A stretch of DNA of 64,000 nucleotides from an uncultured Lachnospiraceae bacterium (GCA_946623875.1 CAMORO010000002.1:21476-85475), one strand, 5' to 3'; counted from the first letter of the stretch, positions 19,020-29,478 are shown. Numbers and translations: made by a program. Notes: generated from the sequence alone by a model not told the origin.

Positions 19020-20120
19020 ATGGAGAATGTTATTACTGTAAGTGTACGAAATGTTGCACCTTATGATGTTGTTATAAGAGATGATTTTAAGGAGCTTGGG
19101 CCAAGGCTTGAAACGTTGTATGATCATGAACGTAAGTTATGCATAATCGCAGACGCAAATGTATCGAAGTTATACGGGGACGTTCTGAAAGAAGAACTTA
19201 ATAAAACGTATGTAAGTGTTGATATCCTATCTCTGGAGCTTGGAGAAGAAAACAAATCACTTGACACTGTTTCTAAGTGCTACACCTTCCTTACAGAACA
19301 CAGATACAGCAGAAAGGATGCCGTTATCGCGCTTGGCGGAGGCATATGCGGTGATGTGGCCGGTTATGTGGCAGCCACCTATATGCGGGGCATAGGCTTT
19401 ATACAGGTGCCCACAACACTTCTGTCCATGGTGGATTCAAGCAGCGGCGGTAAGACCGGAGTGAATTTTAAATCCTATAAGAATATGGTCGGCGCTTTTA
19501 AGATGCCCGAACTTGTTTATATCAATACATCTACATTAAAAACCCTGAATGACAGAGAGTATTCAACCGGAATGGCCGAGATCTTAAAGGCCGGGCTTAT
19601 AAGGGACGGTATCTTTTACGAATGGCTCATAAATAACTTTTCGGAGATAAACGACCGTGAAACAGAGTATGTCAATGAAATGATACTTAAGAGTGTCAAT
19701 ATTAAGAGACTATATGTTGAAAAGGATCCGTATGAGAAAAATGAACGTGCTATACTTAATTTCGGACATACTGTAGGCCATGCACTTGAGAAATATACAG
19801 GGTTTAAATACAGCCACGGCGAATGTGTAGCACTTGGTTCCGTGGCAGCAGCGTACATTTCATGGAAAAAGGACTTTCTTAGTATGGAAGAGTATTATGA
19901 AATACGTGATATGTTTGTTCCCTTTGGACTCCCGATATCCATACAGGATATAGATATTGAAAAGATAATTGAATATTTAAGATCGGATAAGAAGAACAGC
20001 GAAGGACATATACGTTTTATCCTCCTTAAAAAGATCGGTAAGGGCATAATATCCGATGAGGTAACTGAGGACGAGATAAGAGAGGCTGTCAGACAGATTG
20101 TGTACGATCCAAATGAATAA
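19020..20120 (+). CDS. aroB: 3-dehydroquinate synthase
   Basis: ALGGGICGDVAGYVAATYMRGIGFIQVPTTLLSMVDSSSGGKTGVN; start at 19020 preferred, since ORF start 18957 reads through the terminator. Confidence 0.96.
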   Translation: MENVITVSVRNVAPYDVVIRDDFKELGPRLETLYDHERKLCIIADANVSKLYGDVLKEELNKTYVSVDILSLELGEENKSLDTVSKCYTFLTEHRYSRKDAVIALGGGICGDVAGYVAATYMRGIGFIQVPTTLLSMVDSSSGGKTGVNFKSYKNMVGAFKMPELVYINTSTLKTLNDREYSTGMAEILKAGLIRDGIFYEWLINNFSEINDRETEYVNEMILKSVNIKRLYVEKDPYEKNERAILNFGHTVGHALEKYTGFKYSHGECVALGSVAAAYISWKKDFLSMEEYYEIRDMFVPFGLPISIQDIDIEKIIEYLRSDKKNSEGHIRFILLKKIGKGIISDEVTEDEIREAVRQIVYDPNE

Positions 20121-20126
20121 ATAAAT

Positions 20127-20269
20127 GTAACTATTCAGAACAGGCTCAAAATACTTCGTATTTTTCGCTGCTTTGGATTCATCCAATACATAAATTTATA
20201 AAATATGCCCCTTACAAGCAAGCTTGACGGTTCATATTTTAAAATTTATGTGCTGTTCTGAATAGTTAC
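20127..20269. repeat. MITE-like / nested inverted-repeat element
   Basis: Perfect 17-bp termini GTAACTATTCAGAACAG (20127-20143) / CTGTTCTGAATAGTTAC (20253-20269); inner near-palindrome ACATAAATTTATAAAATATG ... CATATTTTAAAATTTATGT. Confidence 0.8.
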
Positions 20270-20296
20270 AAATAAACTATGATTAAAGAGGTTGAT

Positions 20297-20836
20297 ATGA
20301 ATAAGAAACTACGTTTATTAGCAGACTTGATCGCTGTGATGATCCTGGTGGCCATCGACCAGCTCACGAAGTCATATGCCGTTAATTCCCTCAAAGACAA
20401 AACGCCGGTTATTTTAATCAGGGGCGTACTGCAGTTGTACTATCTGCCAAACGGAAATACAGGTGCGGCTTTTGGAATTCTTTCCGGTCACAGGGTGTTA
20501 TTTTTATTGATAGCCACTCTTGTCGTTGGTGTTATTGTATACGCTCTTATCAGTATCCCGGATCAGAAAAGATTTGTTATTTTACGCGTATTGCTTGTGT
20601 TTATCGCGGCCGGAGGGATAGGCAACATGATAGACCGCTTTATGCTCGGGTATGTTATTGATTTTATTTATTTCTACCTGATTAACTTTCCGATATTCAA
20701 TGTTGCGGACTGTTATGTAACAGTCGCTACCATATCGGTTGCCCTGCTGATACTGTTTAGATATAAGGATGAGGATTTTAAGCTCCTGGAGAAAGAATTA
20801 AAGTTTAAAAAGAAACGGGAGCAGGATAATGAATGA
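20297..20836 (+). CDS. lspA: lipoprotein signal peptidase
   Basis: DQLTKSYAV, NTGAAFGIL, AGGIGNMIDR, FNVADC. Confidence 0.95.
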   Translation: MNKKLRLLADLIAVMILVAIDQLTKSYAVNSLKDKTPVILIRGVLQLYYLPNGNTGAAFGILSGHRVLFLLIATLVVGVIVYALISIPDQKRFVILRVLLVFIAAGGIGNMIDRFMLGYVIDFIYFYLINFPIFNVADCYVTVATISVALLILFRYKDEDFKLLEKELKFKKKREQDNE

Positions 20837-21737
20837 TTACGGCTTCATATGTCAGGATGAACAGAAAGATCTCAGGATAGACAGATGCATAGCGGACATG
20901 TATGAGGACATTTCACGATCATACATTCAGAAGCTTATAAAGGACGGAGCTGTTTTTGTAAATGATAAGGCTGTCAAGGCAAGCTACAGAGTATCGCTCG
21001 GGGACCGTATAAGCTTCAGTGCGCCCGAAGCCTGCATTCCGGATATTGTTCCCGAAGATATTCCTCTTGACATACTGTATGAAGATGATGATGTACTGGT
21101 TGTGAACAAGCCCAAGGGAATGGTAGTACACCCGGCTTTTGGACATTACAGCGGCACACTTGTAAATGCTCTTATGTATCATTGCCGTGACAGTCTGTCG
21201 GGAATAAACGGGGTTATGCGTCCCGGGATAGTTCACCGCATCGATATGGATACAACAGGTGCCTTACTTGTATGTAAAAATGATAAGGCACATCTTGCAA
21301 TAGCCGGGCAGCTTAGAGAGCACACGGTAAACAGAGTGTATACGACTCTTGTTCACGGTGTTATAAAGGATGAAGAGGGAAGGATAGAAGCACCTATAGG
21401 CAGAAGTGAAAAAGACCGTAAGAAAATGGCTGTGAATTACCGCACAGGTAAAGAGGCCGTAACCAATTATAAGGTAATTAAGCGTTTCGACAAATATACA
21501 CTTCTTGAATGCAGGCTTGAAACAGGAAGGACCCATCAGATACGTGTGCATCTTAGCAGTATCGGATATCCTGTGGTCGGAGATGAGCTGTACTGTTCTT
21601 TGAAACCGCCCTGTAAGCTAAAAGGTCAGACACTTCATGCGGGTATTATCGGCTTTATTCATCCGACATCAAATGAATATATGGAATTTTGTGCACCATT
21701 ACCCGAATATTTTAAAGAATTGCTCAATAAACTGTAA
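20829..21737 (+). CDS. RluD-like 23S rRNA pseudouridine synthase
   Basis: S4-like N-terminus; GIVHRIDMDTTGALLVCKND, LETGRTHQIRVH. Confidence 0.94.
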   Translation: MNDYGFICQDEQKDLRIDRCIADMYEDISRSYIQKLIKDGAVFVNDKAVKASYRVSLGDRISFSAPEACIPDIVPEDIPLDILYEDDDVLVVNKPKGMVVHPAFGHYSGTLVNALMYHCRDSLSGINGVMRPGIVHRIDMDTTGALLVCKNDKAHLAIAGQLREHTVNRVYTTLVHGVIKDEEGRIEAPIGRSEKDRKKMAVNYRTGKEAVTNYKVIKRFDKYTLLECRLETGRTHQIRVHLSSIGYPVVGDELYCSLKPPCKLKGQTLHAGIIGFIHPTSNEYMEFCAPLPEYFKELLNKL

Positions 21738-21839
21738 CAATTTATCTCAAATTGGTGTATACTATAAATGTTAAATATTCAGGATTTGTTTTAGCCTGTT
21801 CTGAATATTAATAATGTAGTCAAATCCACGGGAGGCTGT

Positions 21840-22463
21840 ATGAATACAATAATCACAGTAGGACGTCAGTTTGGCAGCGGTGGACGTGAAATAGGTGAAA
21901 AGCTTGCATCCAGATACGATATAAAGTTCTATGACAAGGATCTGCTTAAACGTGCAGCAAAAGAGAGCGGAATATGTACCGAGCTTTTTGAGAATAATGA
22001 TGAGAAACCTACCGGAAGCTTTCTGTACAATCTGGTTACCGATACCTATTCATACGGTTATTCTTCTCCGTATGTTGAAATGCCGTTAAGCCACAAGGTT
22101 TTTCTTGCTCAATTCGATGCCATAAAGAAGATAGCGCAGGAAGGTCCGTGTGTCATAGTCGGAAGGTGTGCCGATTATGCTCTTGCAGAACTGAAAAACT
22201 GTCTTCATGTCTTTATTAATGCTCCTATAGAGGATCGTATTGAAAGAATTTCTGCCAAATATCCCGATATAAACGATCCCTCCAAAGTCAGGGATATGAT
22301 CAACAAGACTGATAAGGCACGCTCCAATTATTATAATTATTATTCATCAAAGAAATGGGGCAGAGCTGCTTCCTATGATCTGTGTATTAACAGCAGTATA
22401 CTCGGGATTGACGGGACTGTGGATCTTATTTCCGGATTTGTTGACAGGTTTGAAAACAAGTAA
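21840..22463 (+). CDS. cytidylate kinase-like family protein
   Basis: ITVGRQFGSGGREIGEKLA, FYDKDLL, VIVGRCADYAL. Confidence 0.9.
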   Translation: MNTIITVGRQFGSGGREIGEKLASRYDIKFYDKDLLKRAAKESGICTELFENNDEKPTGSFLYNLVTDTYSYGYSSPYVEMPLSHKVFLAQFDAIKKIAQEGPCVIVGRCADYALAELKNCLHVFINAPIEDRIERISAKYPDINDPSKVRDMINKTDKARSNYYNYYSSKKWGRAASYDLCINSSILGIDGTVDLISGFVDRFENK

Positions 22464-22469
22464 AGATTT

Positions 22470-23870
22470 ATGAAGAAGATTAATAAAAAATACATTCAAA
22501 TAGCTGTTCTGGCATTACTTGTGGTATGCATAAGTCTTGCGTTTAATCATTTATTGACCAATCTGTCACTGCCGGATAATGCGAGAGTGGATATGTCAAA
22601 GGTTATGCTCCCGATCATAGACGGATGCGCACTTGCATATTTCTTGAATCCGCTGCTAATTAAGATAGAAACACGTCTTATGATTCCTTTAACGAAAAAA
22701 ATAAAGATGAAGGATACTCCTGCCAATAAAAACAGGATCAGAGGCTTCAGTATAGCAATAACACTGATAGTATTTCTTTGGATAGTGGCTGGTCTTATAC
22801 TTCTCATAGTTCCCCAGCTTCTTGACAGTGTTCAGAGTATCGTTACCAGATTTCCGTTTTATGTATCATCTTTTAATCGCTGGAGTGATCAGTTTCTTGT
22901 CCGTTATCCCCAGCTTCGTGAGGTTATTGACAATTATTGGGAAAACATCACGGATTATTCGATAAAAGAAATACTTCCAAAGGTACAGGGGCTTATTTCT
23001 TCACTTTCTTCAACGGTCGTGGGAAGTATGTGGGGGCTTGTGGTCTTCATCTTTAAGCTCATTATAGGGATCATTCTGTCTGTGTATCTGCTCTTCAATA
23101 AGGAGACGCACGGAGCCCAGGCCAAAAAGGTAGCATATTCCCTGTTCAGTGAGGAGAGGGCAAACAATCTTATAAACAATACAAGATTTGCGCATCGTAC
23201 CTTCGGTGGTTTTATTTCGGGAAAGATTGTTGATTCGCTGATAATCGGTATTCTTTGCTTTATAGGTACGACAGTTATGCAGACACCTTACGCGCTGCTG
23301 ATCAGTGTGATCGTTGGTGTTACCAATATCATTCCGTTCTTCGGACCTTATCTTGGTGCAATACCCAGTGGTTTTATCATTCTTATGATCAATCCGGTGA
23401 AGTGTCTGTGGTTCCTTATATTTATTCTTATTCTTCAACAGATTGACGGAAATATCATAGGTCCTAAGATCCTTGGGGATTCAACCGGATTATCCAGCTT
23501 CTGGGTAATATTTGCGATCACCTTATTCGGCGGCATTTTCGGAGTAGTGGGGTGGTTTCTTGGTGTTCCTATTTTCGCCATCATTTATGCGGCGGTCAAA
23601 ACCTTTATCGATACCCGTCTCGAACGAAAGAAGCTACCGAGCGATACATTATACTATATCGGTTCTGATTATCATTCCGATCCTGACAACGCACAGGCCA
23701 ATTCCGGCGATCAGATCCGTTTCGTAAGTAAAACCTTTGCGGATGTATCCAGCTACGGAAACAATCTTACAGACGCTACGATGGATCTTGGATTCGATGA
23801 ATTTGATGAAGAATATGAAACGGAAAATGATCAAAAATCAGAAGTTTCGGACGCAGGAACGAATGAATGA
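22470..23870 (+). CDS. AI-2E family transporter
   Basis: Multi-TM; GVTNIIPFFGPYLGAIPSGFI, QQIDGNIIGPKILGDSTGLSSFWVIFAI. Confidence 0.93.
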   Translation: MKKINKKYIQIAVLALLVVCISLAFNHLLTNLSLPDNARVDMSKVMLPIIDGCALAYFLNPLLIKIETRLMIPLTKKIKMKDTPANKNRIRGFSIAITLIVFLWIVAGLILLIVPQLLDSVQSIVTRFPFYVSSFNRWSDQFLVRYPQLREVIDNYWENITDYSIKEILPKVQGLISSLSSTVVGSMWGLVVFIFKLIIGIILSVYLLFNKETHGAQAKKVAYSLFSEERANNLINNTRFAHRTFGGFISGKIVDSLIIGILCFIGTTVMQTPYALLISVIVGVTNIIPFFGPYLGAIPSGFIILMINPVKCLWFLIFILILQQIDGNIIGPKILGDSTGLSSFWVIFAITLFGGIFGVVGWFLGVPIFAIIYAAVKTFIDTRLERKKLPSDTLYYIGSDYHSDPDNAQANSGDQIRFVSKTFADVSSYGNNLTDATMDLGFDEFDEEYETENDQKSEVSDAGTNE

Positions 23871-23940
23871 GCGGTCGGTCGGATGATTTTGGTGTTTTGA
23901 GAAGAGTGTATGAATGGATATGTAACTATTCGCGAAAGAC

Positions 23941-24150
23941 AACTTTAACGAATAAATAAGAACGAAATATGATTATTTCGTTCTTATTTACTCGTTAAAG
24001 TTGGTGATTTATAAATATATAACGCAATATGTTAATGTTATACTGATTTACTCATTAAAGTTGGTGTTATATAAATATATATCGCAATATGTAATATCGT
24101 ACTGATTTACCCGTTAAAGTTTATGTTTTTATAAATATACAACACGCATT
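23941..24150. repeat. 28-bp inverted repeat followed by about 60-bp tandem repeats
   Basis: Arms 23941-23968 and 23975-24002 (1 mismatch); tandem units 23987-24046, 24047-24105 and partial 24106-~24150, each beginning TTTACYCRTTAAAGTT. Confidence 0.85.
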
Positions 24151-24169
24151 TATATTTTATGAGGGGAAA

Positions 24170-24892
24170 ATGGATTTAAAACGTTTGTTAAGCTATGTTC
24201 GTAAGGCTGTCGATGATTATTCTCTGATCGATGAAGGCGACTGTATTGCTGTCGGAATTTCAGGTGGCAAGGATTCGCTTTCTCTTTTATATGCTCTTAA
24301 TTCGCTAAAGAGATTCTATCCAAGTCATTTTGATATAAAGGCTGTAACGGTTGATCTGGGTTTCGGTAATCTTAACCTTGAACCGATTCGCTCTCTATGC
24401 GATTTTTTGAACGTTGAATATACAATTATCCATACTGAGATCGCTAAAATCGTTTTTGACGAAAGAAAAGAGACAAATCCCTGTTCACTGTGTGCAAAAA
24501 TGCGAAAGGGAGCTCTTAATGAAGCAGTTAAGAAAATGGGCTGCAATAAAGTTGCGTATGCACATCATAAGGATGATGTTATTGAAACAATGCTTTTGTC
24601 CTTGATTTATGAAGGACGTTTTCATACATTTGCGCCCAAAACATATCTGGATCGTACTGATCTGACCGTTATAAGGCCTTTGCTTTATGTTAAGGAGGCC
24701 GACGTCATAGGCTTTGTAAACAAAATGAACCTGCCTGTATGCAAGAGTCCATGTCCGGCAGATGGATTTACACGCCGTGAATATGTAAAAAACATATTAC
24801 GGGATCTTGAAAGGGATAATCACGGTACATCCGAAAGAATGTTTACGGCTATCATAAACTCAGAAATAAAGGGTTGGAATAAGGATAAATAA
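24170..24892 (+). CDS. TtcA-family PP-loop ATPase (tRNA 2-thiocytidine biosynthesis-like)
   Basis: GISGGKDSLSLLYAL, CSLCAKMRKGAL, AYAHHKDDVIETMLL. Confidence 0.9.
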   Translation: MDLKRLLSYVRKAVDDYSLIDEGDCIAVGISGGKDSLSLLYALNSLKRFYPSHFDIKAVTVDLGFGNLNLEPIRSLCDFLNVEYTIIHTEIAKIVFDERKETNPCSLCAKMRKGALNEAVKKMGCNKVAYAHHKDDVIETMLLSLIYEGRFHTFAPKTYLDRTDLTVIRPLLYVKEADVIGFVNKMNLPVCKSPCPADGFTRREYVKNILRDLERDNHGTSERMFTAIINSEIKGWNKDK

Positions 24893-24896
24893 ATCG

Positions 24897-26438
24897 TTAA
24901 TTTATCTTAATCACTTTTCTGTCTTCAAGATTTTTTATTACAAATATAGTACAGATAGTCAGTGCGATTCCTATAGGAAGGCTTATATACCAGTGTTTTA
25001 TAAAACCGGATATTATATATGTAACAAGGGAAAGTCCTGCTGCTGTCATTGCATAAGGAAGCTGGGTTGATACATGCTGTATATGATTGCACTGTGCACC
25101 GGCACTTGCCATGATGGTTGTATCAGAGATCGGGGAACAGTGATCACCGCATACGGCTCCGGCCATGCATGCTGATATGGCAATTATCATAAGCTCATTG
25201 GACATATCCCCTCCGAAAACATTAACCACTATAGGAATAAGTATACCGAATGTTCCCCAGGATGTTCCGGTTGCGAACGCAAGAAAGGTTCCCACAATAA
25301 ATACGATCGCAGGAAGAAGCCCCATAAGAGCCCTGTTGTCTGCAATATTCTCAACAAGACCTGCCACATAATCGGCGGCACCCAGAGAATCCGTCATTGC
25401 CTTAAGTGTCCATGCGAAGGTCAATATCAGTATTGCCGGTACCATACTGTTAAAACCCTTGGGTAAAGCATCCATGCATTGTCTGAAGCTTAGTACCTTT
25501 GTCGCGATCATAAATATCACCGTAATGATAAGAGCCGAAACCGAGCCGTATACAAGACCTACCGATGCATCCGAATTTGAAAATGCATCAACAAAACTCT
25601 CTCCCTCAAAGAAGCCGCCTGTATAGATCATTCCGATAATACAGCTAATGAGAAGTACGAGAATAGGTACAATAAGATGAATGATCCTGCCTTCGGATTT
25701 ACTTATGGTAGAGGCTTTCATATCCACACCTGTGACGTCCTGTTTCGAACCATCTTCATCTTCTTTCCTGATATTTGTATCCATGTTTGAAGCCCTTTTC
25801 ATGGGACCGAAATCCACATCCTTAAGAGACAGTGTAAACATCATTACAATCGTCAGAAGCGCATAGAAATTATACGGTATGGCACGCACAAACAGAGTCA
25901 GTCCGTTGGCTCCGTCAACAAAACCGGTAACAGCGGCTGCCCATGATGAAATGGGAGCGATTATACATACCGGCGCTGCCGTTGCATCAATGAGATATGC
26001 CAGCTTGGCACGTGAAATATTGTGCTTATCGGCAACAGGCCTCATTACAGAGCCAACTGTAAGACAGTTGAAATAATCATCAATAAATATCAGCATTCCC
26101 AGTATTATCGTTGCGATCTGCGCGCCTGTTCTGGTCTTCACATGCTCGCCGGACCATTTGCCGAAGGCGGCTGATCCTCCCGCGTTGTTCATAAGCATTA
26201 CCATGGTTCCGAGAACAACAAGGAAAATCAGGATCCCGACATTCCATGGATCGGAAAGCTGGGTTATCATACCGTCTACAAAAACATGCTCCATGGTGGC
26301 AGAGAAATTAAAACCCGAATACAGCACGCCTCCTGCCAGAATACCCACAAAAAGGGAAGCATAGACTTCCTTGGTTATAAGGGCCAGTGCTATGGCTATA
26401 ATAGCCGGCATTAATGACCAAAAAGTGTTTGCAAACAT
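24897..26438 (-). CDS. NhaC-type Na+/H+ antiporter family protein
   Basis: Multi-TM; CGDHCSPISDTTIMASAGAQCNHIQHVSTQLPYA motif. Confidence 0.93.
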   Translation of the reverse strand: MFANTFWSLMPAIIAIALALITKEVYASLFVGILAGGVLYSGFNFSATMEHVFVDGMITQLSDPWNVGILIFLVVLGTMVMLMNNAGGSAAFGKWSGEHVKTRTGAQIATIILGMLIFIDDYFNCLTVGSVMRPVADKHNISRAKLAYLIDATAAPVCIIAPISSWAAAVTGFVDGANGLTLFVRAIPYNFYALLTIVMMFTLSLKDVDFGPMKRASNMDTNIRKEDEDGSKQDVTGVDMKASTISKSEGRIIHLIVPILVLLISCIIGMIYTGGFFEGESFVDAFSNSDASVGLVYGSVSALIITVIFMIATKVLSFRQCMDALPKGFNSMVPAILILTFAWTLKAMTDSLGAADYVAGLVENIADNRALMGLLPAIVFIVGTFLAFATGTSWGTFGILIPIVVNVFGGDMSNELMIIAISACMAGAVCGDHCSPISDTTIMASAGAQCNHIQHVSTQLPYAMTAAGLSLVTYIISGFIKHWYISLPIGIALTICTIFVIKNLEDRKVIKIN

Positions 26439-26452
26439 GAATTAACCCTCCT

Positions 26453-27520
26453 TTACAGTTCCATGGCAATGTTGTATACTTCGGGATTTAGCTCCTTAAT
26501 ATAATCCATATGCTCATTTAAAAGCTCTATATTATTGTCATACTCGGTGTGATAATACTTTATAAGATTGTAGAAGGCCCATGCCGAGTCCGGTGTTAGA
26601 TAAACGGTTGCCTTGCCGAAATATTCACGTGCAGCAGCTCTGTCCGTAAACTCCTTTAATACTGTCCTGCCATTCCTGCCGATCACTTCTCCGGTCATAT
26701 AAAAAAGCCCCAGTCTGTTGGCAGCGTATGGCTCAAATCTGTCAGCCGAGAGCTTAAGATATCTGACATAGCTGTCTACGGCCTCTTTAAGAGTATCCTT
26801 CTCCCCTGTTTCGTACAGTGCGATTATCCTGTCTGCTTCTTTAAGAGCAAGATTGTTGGAGGCATACACATATCCTTCTTTGGCCGCTTCCTTATAAAAC
26901 AGCTCCGACGCATCACAGCATGCATTCATGCTGTCAAGTGCTCCCTCCTTAACATATATACCGGCATAATCCTTACCCTCGATACATTCGGAAAATGTAT
27001 GCTTAAGAAGGTCAAACATTTCCTTATCATTACCTGCTTCGTAAAGGATCCGTCCAATAAGATTAAGTGCTCCCGGGATCATAACATATTCAAGAGCACA
27101 GCAGAGCAGTTCAACAGACAAAGACATCCTCTCTCCTGTCTTCATTACTTCTATAACGGGTATTTCCTCACAATCCTTTATAAATGAGCTGCGTCTGTAA
27201 TTTACAAGACAGAAAGCGATCATCCAGTAGGACAAAGGATAGGCGCTTGATCCAAAAGACCATTTACCGTCTGTATTCACTCTGACATCTGCTGCTTCCA
27301 AATACAGTCCGAAAGCTTCCCTGTAAGCATTCCTGCGTAAAATCCTCTTATAAAAAAGCATGTCGGCGTACATTTTCATAGCAACTCTGTTACCGTTTTG
27401 CGCCATGATCATTATCTCTCTTTCGGCAGTATGTGAAGCTGTCCCGTATTTTTTGTATACTTTCTCGGTATACTCATCCATATCCCTAAGATACTGATCA
27501 TCATATCTGAAGTTCACCAT
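26453..27520 (-). CDS. Sel1/TPR-like repeat protein
   Basis: Helical repeats (RLGLFYMTGEVIG..., EYFGKATVYLTPDSAWAFYNLIKYYH). Confidence 0.6.
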   Translation of the reverse strand: MVNFRYDDQYLRDMDEYTEKVYKKYGTASHTAEREIMIMAQNGNRVAMKMYADMLFYKRILRRNAYREAFGLYLEAADVRVNTDGKWSFGSSAYPLSYWMIAFCLVNYRRSSFIKDCEEIPVIEVMKTGERMSLSVELLCCALEYVMIPGALNLIGRILYEAGNDKEMFDLLKHTFSECIEGKDYAGIYVKEGALDSMNACCDASELFYKEAAKEGYVYASNNLALKEADRIIALYETGEKDTLKEAVDSYVRYLKLSADRFEPYAANRLGLFYMTGEVIGRNGRTVLKEFTDRAAAREYFGKATVYLTPDSAWAFYNLIKYYHTEYDNNIELLNEHMDYIKELNPEVYNIAMEL

Positions 27521-28457
27521 CGGGTTGCTCCTCCTTTTTTACTTTATGAAGCGATTTATCCGGAAGCGGTATCTGAACCAGTATTATGGCAACAAACATG
27601 ACAACGCATCCGATACTTTCCCTGAAGCTCATTTTTTCATGAAGCATAAGAGCACCGCCGAGTACTGCAAATACTGCTTCAAAGCTCATTATCAGTGAAG
27701 CGGGAGTCGGATCTGTAAATCTCTGCCCCACCATCTGAAGCGTATATCCCATTCCACCTGATACAAGACCGCAATACAATATAGGTATTATTGCTGTCTT
27801 AATGCTGATAAGTGAAGGTGTTTCAAGGACAAACGCAAGTATTCCCGTAATGACCGAAGCAACCGCAAACTGTATTGCCGATATGGTGACAGGATTGCCT
27901 CTTGACGCAAAATGATCACAACACAGAATATGCCCGCTGTACAAAAGCGCGCAGATACACATAAGTGCATCGCCCTTTGTCAGTATAAGCTTCTGCGTAA
28001 CACATAAAAGATACATACCGCCGACTCCGAGGATAACTGCTTTCCATACCAGCCAGGTATTTCTCTTTTTGAACAGAATATAATTGATGATCGGTACAAA
28101 CAGCATATACATAGCTGTTATGAAGCCTGCTTTGCCTGCAGTTGTATACACTATTCCCGTCTGTTGGAAAAGCGTGGCAAAAGAAAGGAAAACACCACAG
28201 TAAATACCTCCAAGTAAAGTATATTTCCTGTGTGCGGCTCTTACTTCGTCGGTCATTCCCGAAATATTTCGTTCAACCTTTTTACTGAGTATCCATGCAA
28301 CCACACCGACTGCTATTGCGGATATGATCATTCTTGAAACCGTAAACGTGACGGGACCGATACTCTCCATACCGACACGCTGCCAGGAAAATCCCAATCC
28401 CCAGATCACTGAAGTAAATATCAGGATTGTATTTCCGAGCAATTTTGTTTTGTTCAT
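27501..28457 (-). CDS. DMT/EamA family transporter
   Basis: Ten-TM EamA pattern; SLIMSFEAVFAVLGGALMLHEKMS. Confidence 0.92.
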   Translation of the reverse strand: MNKTKLLGNTILIFTSVIWGLGFSWQRVGMESIGPVTFTVSRMIISAIAVGVVAWILSKKVERNISGMTDEVRAAHRKYTLLGGIYCGVFLSFATLFQQTGIVYTTAGKAGFITAMYMLFVPIINYILFKKRNTWLVWKAVILGVGGMYLLCVTQKLILTKGDALMCICALLYSGHILCCDHFASRGNPVTISAIQFAVASVITGILAFVLETPSLISIKTAIIPILYCGLVSGGMGYTLQMVGQRFTDPTPASLIMSFEAVFAVLGGALMLHEKMSFRESIGCVVMFVAIILVQIPLPDKSLHKVKKEEQPDGELQI

Positions 28458-28472
28458 TGAATCCTTACTACC

Positions 28473-29384
28473 TTACGGGTTAAAACTAACCCTTCCTTTT
28501 CCTGTCCTCTTTGAAGAATAAAGCGCTTCATCAGCCTTCTTTAATATTCCGTCTATATCATAGACATTGCCGGTACAATAAACATCGACACTTCCCATGC
28601 TGACGGATAACGGAACTCCTGCTTCCTGCGATACTTTGCTTATTCTTTCTTTAAGATCATTAAGCCGTTCTTTTGCCTGTTCCCTGTTTCCGGGTATGAT
28701 CCCGACAAATTCATCTCCACCCCATCGGCAGACCTGATACTCATATCTTACAGTAAGCCTGAGCTCATTCGCCACTATACGGAGTGCAGCATCACCGGTA
28801 TTATGTCCGTAGCTGTCATTTATTTTCTTGAAATCATCAATGTCGAGAATGAAAAGATATGCATGCGCATAGTCGTTCTTTCTGCAGTTCTGACACCACC
28901 ATATTTCAAAGCTGTCTCTTCCGTACAGTGCGGTAAGCTTATCCCTTGATGCTTTCTGCAGTGTACGCCACAGATTGATACGTGCTTCCTTTGAGGCAAA
29001 TACGATAATGATGGAATCCACTTCTTTGTCCTGTCTGCACGGAATGACAAATTCATCACCGTCACTAAGTTCCATCCTTGAACCGGGCTCAAGCAGCTTC
29101 CCCTTATACATTATTCCGTTCGTGGTTTTCTCAACATTGTAAAACGCCCTGCCGTTCCCGGTATCAAAGCTCCCGTGCTTCCTTGATACAAAACGATAGT
29201 CTACAGAAATGTCCGGCGTTTCCGTCTCGGTCGGGCGCCCCATTGTCTGATGCCCCATAAGAGAATATTCCGTTATCAATCTGCCCTGACAGATGAACAG
29301 ACAGGGACTGAATTCATGTAAATCTTCACTATTTCCCTTATTGTCGCCTGATGCATCCAAAATCATATCGGTATTGTCTTCCAT
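28473..29384 (-). CDS. FHA domain - GGDEF diguanylate cyclase
   Basis: FHA-like MGRPTETETPDISVDYRFVSRKHGSF; RWGGDEFVGIIPG. Confidence 0.92.
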   Translation of the reverse strand: MEDNTDMILDASGDNKGNSEDLHEFSPCLFICQGRLITEYSLMGHQTMGRPTETETPDISVDYRFVSRKHGSFDTGNGRAFYNVEKTTNGIMYKGKLLEPGSRMELSDGDEFVIPCRQDKEVDSIIIVFASKEARINLWRTLQKASRDKLTALYGRDSFEIWWCQNCRKNDYAHAYLFILDIDDFKKINDSYGHNTGDAALRIVANELRLTVRYEYQVCRWGGDEFVGIIPGNREQAKERLNDLKERISKVSQEAGVPLSVSMGSVDVYCTGNVYDIDGILKKADEALYSSKRTGKGRVSFNP

Positions 29385-29478
29385 ATGATCAACCTTTCAA
29401 AAATGGTTAACTGTTATTTTCTTATCAAACTACCTGCTTCGCTTATGCTTTATAAGCCGCATTCCCGGCGTGCACTTC

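Noticed and set aside
23987-24150. Tandem repeats considered as a CRISPR array
   Set aside because: Units are contiguous and about 60 bp with no unique spacers, and no cas genes are present
24885-24905. GATAAAT...AATTTATC palindrome at convergent ttcA-like/nhaC ends as a terminator
   Set aside because: AT-only stem formed by stop codons, too weak to call
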